DNA of 64,000 nt, taken from NCBI RefSeq assembly GCF_041080655.1, contig NZ_CP163525.1:3534001-3598000 (forward strand), in the 5' to 3' direction. Shown piece after piece: positions 61,168 through 64,000 of the stretch (position 1 is the first letter of the stretch; each line of letters begins with the position of its first letter). Source of the DNA: Streptomyces sp. CG4. Lineage in GTDB: Bacteria; Actinomycetota; Actinomycetes; Streptomycetales; Streptomycetaceae. The position numbers and the translations under genes are program-made. Below the pieces are notes generated by a model that saw nothing but the letters and a program-made list of their open reading frames with translations, was not told where the DNA came from and did not search any database.

Positions 61168-62175
61168 TCACGCCTCGGAAGGACCGGTGCCGCCTCGCTC
61201 GGCGACCAGGGTCGTCGCCTCCTCGCGCAGGTCGCGGCGCAGCTCCTTGGGCAGCGAGAAGGTGATGGACTCCTCGGCCGCCTTGACGATCTCCACGTCG
61301 CCGTAGCCGCGCTCGGCGAGCCAGTCCAGGACCTGCTCGACCAGGACCTCCGGGACGGAGGCGCCGGAGGTGACGCCGACGGTCGTCACGCCCTCCAGCC
61401 AGGCCTCCTCGATCTCGTCGGCGAAGTCCACCAGGTAGGCCTCGCGGGAGCCGGCCAGCTTGGCGACCTCGACGAGCCGCTTGGAGTTGGAGGAGTTGCG
61501 CGAGCCGACGACGATGACGAGCTCGGCCTCGGCGCCCATCTGCTTCACGGCGAGCTGACGGTTCTGCGTGGCGTAGCAGATGTCGTCGCTGGGCGGGGAG
61601 ACGAGCCCCGGGAACTTGGTCTTCAGGGCGTCGACGGTCTCCATGGTCTCGTCCACGGAGAGGGTGGTCTGGGACAGCCAGACGACCTTCGACGGGTCGC
61701 GGACCTCGACCTTGGCGACGTCCTCGGGGCCGTCGACGAGCTGGATGTGGTCGGGGGCCTCGCCGGAGGTGCCGATGACCTCCTCGTGGCCCTCGTGGCC
61801 GATCAGGAGGATGTCGTAGTCCTCGTTCGCGTACCGGACGGCTTCCTTGTGGACCTTGGTGACCAGGGGGCAGGTGGCGTCGATGGTGGCGAGGCGGCCC
61901 TGCTTGGCCTCCTCGTGCACGACCGGGGCGACGCCGTGGGCCGAGAACATGACGATGTTGCCCGGCGGCACCTCCTCGGTCCGTTCGACGAAGATCGCGC
62001 CCTTCTTCTCCAGGGTCTGCACGACGTACTTGTTGTGGACGATCTCGTGCCGGACGTAGACGGGGGCCCCGTACTGTTCGAGGGCTTTCTCGACGGCGAT
62101 GACGGCGCGGTCCACACCGGCGCAGTAGCCCCGGGGGGCGGCGAGCAGGACACGGCGGCCAGGCGAAGCGGTCAT
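61168..62175 (-). CDS. ispH: 4-hydroxy-3-methylbut-2-enyl diphosphate reductase (IspH/LytB)
   Basis: 335 aa. The last step of the non-mevalonate isoprenoid pathway: HMBPP is reduced to IPP and DMAPP with a 4Fe-4S cluster. Cluster ligands are the cysteines in [24 protein letters not shown] and [11 protein letters not shown]. Substrate-binding elements include [20 protein letters not shown] and [12 protein letters not shown], and [10 protein letters not shown] closes the site. ATG 62175 ([16 protein letters not shown]) is preferred; ATG 62184 is in frame just upstream. Confidence 0.97.
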   Translation of the reverse strand: MTASPGRRVLLAAPRGYCAGVDRAVIAVEKALEQYGAPVYVRHEIVHNKYVVQTLEKKGAIFVERTEEVPPGNIVMFSAHGVAPVVHEEAKQGRLATIDATCPLVTKVHKEAVRYANEDYDILLIGHEGHEEVIGTSGEAPDHIQLVDGPEDVAKVEVRDPSKVVWLSQTTLSVDETMETVDALKTKFPGLVSPPSDDICYATQNRQLAVKQMGAEAELVIVVGSRNSSNSKRLVEVAKLAGSREAYLVDFADEIEEAWLEGVTTVGVTSGASVPEVLVEQVLDWLAERGYGDVEIVKAAEESITFSLPKELRRDLREEATTLVAERGGTGPSEA

Positions 62176-62250
62176 GCGTCCCATCGTACGGCCGCGTTCG
62201 GCGGCGCCGAGATCGCGTCCCCGGTGCCGTGCGGGGGAACGCTGGGTGCC

Positions 62251-63516
62251 ATGTCCGACACGGAAACCACGGCCTCTCCGGCGGATGAGCGGCACCGGCT
62301 GCGGCGCAGCCTCGGTTTCCGGGACCTCGTGGTCTACGGACTTCTCTTCATCGCGCCCATGGCGCCGGTCGGCGTCTTCGGCACCCTGGACGCCAGGTCG
62401 CACGGCGCGGTGGCGCTGGTCTACGTGGTGGCGACGGTCGCCATGGGATTCACCGCATTCAGCTATGCGCAGATGGTGCGGGTGGTGCCGCAAGCCGGGT
62501 CGGTGTTCGCCTACGCGCGCGTGGGGCTCGGCAGCAAGGCCGGGTTCATCGCGGGCTGGATGGCGATGCTGGACTACGTCCTCATCCCGGCCGTGGCCTG
62601 TCTCTTCTCCGGCATCGCGATGAACGCGCTGGTCCCGCAGGTGTCCCGGTGGGTGTGGACCGCGCTGGCCGTCGTGGTCACGACACTGCTGAACCTGTGG
62701 GGCGTACGGGCGGCCGCGCTCGTGGGTTTCCTCGTTCTGGCTCTGGAGATCGTCGTCCTGCTGGTGTTCGTGGTGGCGGCGCTCGTGGTGCCGGCGCGGG
62801 ACGGGGCGGCGCGGGGGCCGTGGTCGCCGCTGTCGGACGATGGCACGCAGGGCCCCTTCGCGGTGTCGGCGGTGATCGGCGCGGTGTCGGTGGCGGTGCT
62901 GTCGTATCTGGGCTTCGACGCGATCGCGACGTTCGCCGAGGAGGTCACCGGCGGGTCGGCGAAGGTGGCGCGGGCGCTGCTGTTCTGTCTGGCGCTGGCG
63001 GGGGTGCTGTTCGTGGCGCAGACGTATCTGGTGGCGCTGCTGGAGCCGACGACGTCCGCGCAGCCGGCCGCGGATCCCGGGAAGCAGGGCTCGGCCTTCT
63101 ACGACGCCGTGGACGCCTCGGTCGGGGGCTGGCTGCACGATCTGGTGGCCGTGAGCAAGGCGATCGGGGCGGCGTTCGCGGCGCTGGCCGGGCAGGCTGC
63201 GGCGGGACGCCTGCTGTTCGCGATGGGCCGGGACCGCCGGCTGCCCCGGGCCCTGTCCCGCACGGATGCCGGTGTGCCGCGGGTCGCGCTGCTGTGCTCG
63301 GCGGTGATCACGCTGGTCGCGGCGGGGTGGGCGGCGCGCCGGGACGACGGTCTGGACAGACTCGTCTCGGTGGTCGACATCGGAGCGCTCACGGCGTTCA
63401 CGTTGCTGCACGCGAGCGTGGTGGGGTATTTCGCGGTACGGCGGCGGGAGGGGCGGGTCGGCTGGTGGCGGCATGTGCTGGTGCCGGGGGTGGGGGCGGC
63501 TATCACGGCGGGGTGA
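62251..63516 (+). CDS. APC-family amino-acid permease, C-terminus frameshifted
   Basis: 421 aa in this frame with about ten transmembrane segments. [20 protein letters not shown] is helix 1, followed by [29 protein letters not shown] and [22 protein letters not shown], which are APC motifs. The frame stops at 63516 after GVGAAITAG. The next frame continues with [28 protein letters not shown] to 63620, which reads as the missing last helix. One lost G in the ggggtg run near 63510 explains this (mutation or sequencing error). It is likely to import amino acids or polyamines. Confidence 0.88.
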   Translation: MSDTETTASPADERHRLRRSLGFRDLVVYGLLFIAPMAPVGVFGTLDARSHGAVALVYVVATVAMGFTAFSYAQMVRVVPQAGSVFAYARVGLGSKAGFIAGWMAMLDYVLIPAVACLFSGIAMNALVPQVSRWVWTALAVVVTTLLNLWGVRAAALVGFLVLALEIVVLLVFVVAALVVPARDGAARGPWSPLSDDGTQGPFAVSAVIGAVSVAVLSYLGFDAIATFAEEVTGGSAKVARALLFCLALAGVLFVAQTYLVALLEPTTSAQPAADPGKQGSAFYDAVDASVGGWLHDLVAVSKAIGAAFAALAGQAAAGRLLFAMGRDRRLPRALSRTDAGVPRVALLCSAVITLVAAGWAARRDDGLDRLVSVVDIGALTAFTLLHASVVGYFAVRRREGRVGWWRHVLVPGVGAAITAG

Positions 63517-63664
63517 TCGTGGAGGCGAGCGGGGTGGCGCAGGTGGTGGGGGCGGTGTGGTTGGTCGTGCGGGTGCTGGTGTTGGTGGGGCAGCGGGGAC
63601 GCGTGGCGGCCTCCGAGTAGCTGAGGCCGGCTGGTGCCGGGCCCGTGGGGTTTCCCTTGCCCGC

Positions 63665-63685
63665 GCCGACGGGGTGCCCGTCGGC
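63665..63685. terminator. Perfect 9-bp hairpin after the permease gene
   Basis: GCCGACGGG and CCCGTCGGC surround GTG, downstream of the permease and before xseA. It is a likely terminator, though without a T-tract. Confidence 0.5.
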
Positions 63686-63763
63686 ATGACGGCCGACGGC
63701 AGTGCAGCTCCCCGGGGGCGCGGGGACCTGCGCGACCCGCGACACCGGACCCGCACCCGGCCC

Positions 63764-63825
63764 GCGGCCGCAAGCCCGGCGGCGCTCCGGACAGCACGCG
63801 GCCGCAAACCCGGCGGCGCTCCGGA
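63764..63825. repeat. Tandem 28-bp direct repeat upstream of xseA
   Basis: Two copies of a 28-bp unit (beginning gcggccgcaa and ending gcgctccgga) at 63764-63791 and 63798-63825 differ at a single base (aagccc versus aaaccc) and are separated by 6 bases. The second copy ends 34 bases before the xseA start. Confidence 0.8.
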
Positions 63826-63859
63826 GCCGGGTGTCAGAGGGGACCGTTACGCTCGGCGC

Positions 63860-64000
63860 ATGGCTGCGAACACGACTCCCGAGGCACCCCTCCCCGTGGG
63901 CGAGGTCTCCCGGCTGATCGGTGGGTGGATCGACCGGCTGGGGGCGGTGTGGGTCGAGGGGCAGATCACGCAGTTGTCGCGGCGGCCCGGTGCCGGGGTC
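63860..64000 (+). CDS. xseA: Exodeoxyribonuclease VII large subunit, N-terminal part only
   Basis: From ATG 63860 the first 47 residues are visible ([20 protein letters not shown], then [20 protein letters not shown]). The VxEVSxxI and [12 protein letters not shown] motifs are the start of the OB-fold of XseA, which with XseB degrades single-stranded DNA. The gene leaves the window at the right edge. The neighbour ispH in opposite orientation is the usual Streptomyces arrangement. Confidence 0.9.
   Translation, partial: MAANTTPEAPLPVGEVSRLIGGWIDRLGAVWVEGQITQLSRRPGAGV

Overview
The window is a high-GC actinobacterial chromosome segment, almost certainly from Streptomyces. Support comes from a mycothiol gene (mshB), a bldK-type oligopeptide importer next to typA, the actinobacterial succinate dehydrogenase set, an HATPase / XRE-DUF5753 / DUF397 triad, GTG and TTG starts, GTGA/ATGA stop-start overlaps, and almost no TTA codons. 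From memory (not searched), the backbone order xseA - ispH - ppgK - ychF ... sdh - peptide-binding lipoprotein - typA - bldK - dpp operon - peptidase - mshB matches the SCO5056-SCO5126 interval of S. coelicolor. The actinorhodin cluster of that species lies in the same interval and is absent here.

Layout. 1-6.5 kb: a drug-type ABC ATPase cut by the window edge, a membrane-anchored peptidoglycan-binding-like protein with a collagen-like Gly/Pro tract, mshB with a coupled small membrane protein, a degraded MFS transporter and a 64-aa membrane protein. 6.7-8.8 kb: an S9 prolyl-oligopeptidase-type peptidase. 9.0-14.7 kb (minus): a five-gene peptide ABC importer. 15.2-21.3 kb (plus): a second importer with the bldK gene order (permease, binding protein, permease, two ATPases). 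21.4-26.4 kb: an accessory stretch with an Rpn-family nuclease that has a convincing internal start and a tandem copy of its C-terminal part, then the HATPase / XRE / DUF397 triad, methyltransferases (one broken), and small proteins. 26.5-32.7 kb (minus): the operon I assign to bldK. 33-37.4 kb: typA and a further family 5 binding lipoprotein. 37.7-41.6 kb: sdhC-sdhA-sdhB. 42-57.8 kb: a variable region with a GH18-like protein, a coiled-coil membrane protein, a polymorphic-toxin remnant with an Imm49 gene, a PAS-GAF-SpoIIE-HATPase phosphatase, NUDIX and SPOR-like genes, a GntR regulator, two coupled serpins, a MarR regulator divergent from an SMP-30-like protein, and a Uma2 nuclease. 58.5-64 kb: ychF, a small membrane protein, ppgK, ispH, an amino-acid permease with a frameshifted end, and the start of xseA.

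How the genes fit together. Peptide handling dominates: three complete peptide importers, one extra binding lipoprotein and one oligopeptidase. The two bldK-type systems have nearly identical ATPases but strongly diverged binding proteins, which suggests the same transport engine with different ligands. The most interesting candidate is the Rpn locus (21.4-22.6 kb). The full-length nuclease has a TTA codon near its start, while the internally started C-terminal protein and its tandem copy do not. This would let developmental bldA control act on the nuclease but not on its likely inhibitors. No tRNA, rRNA, CRISPR array or insertion sequence was recognised.
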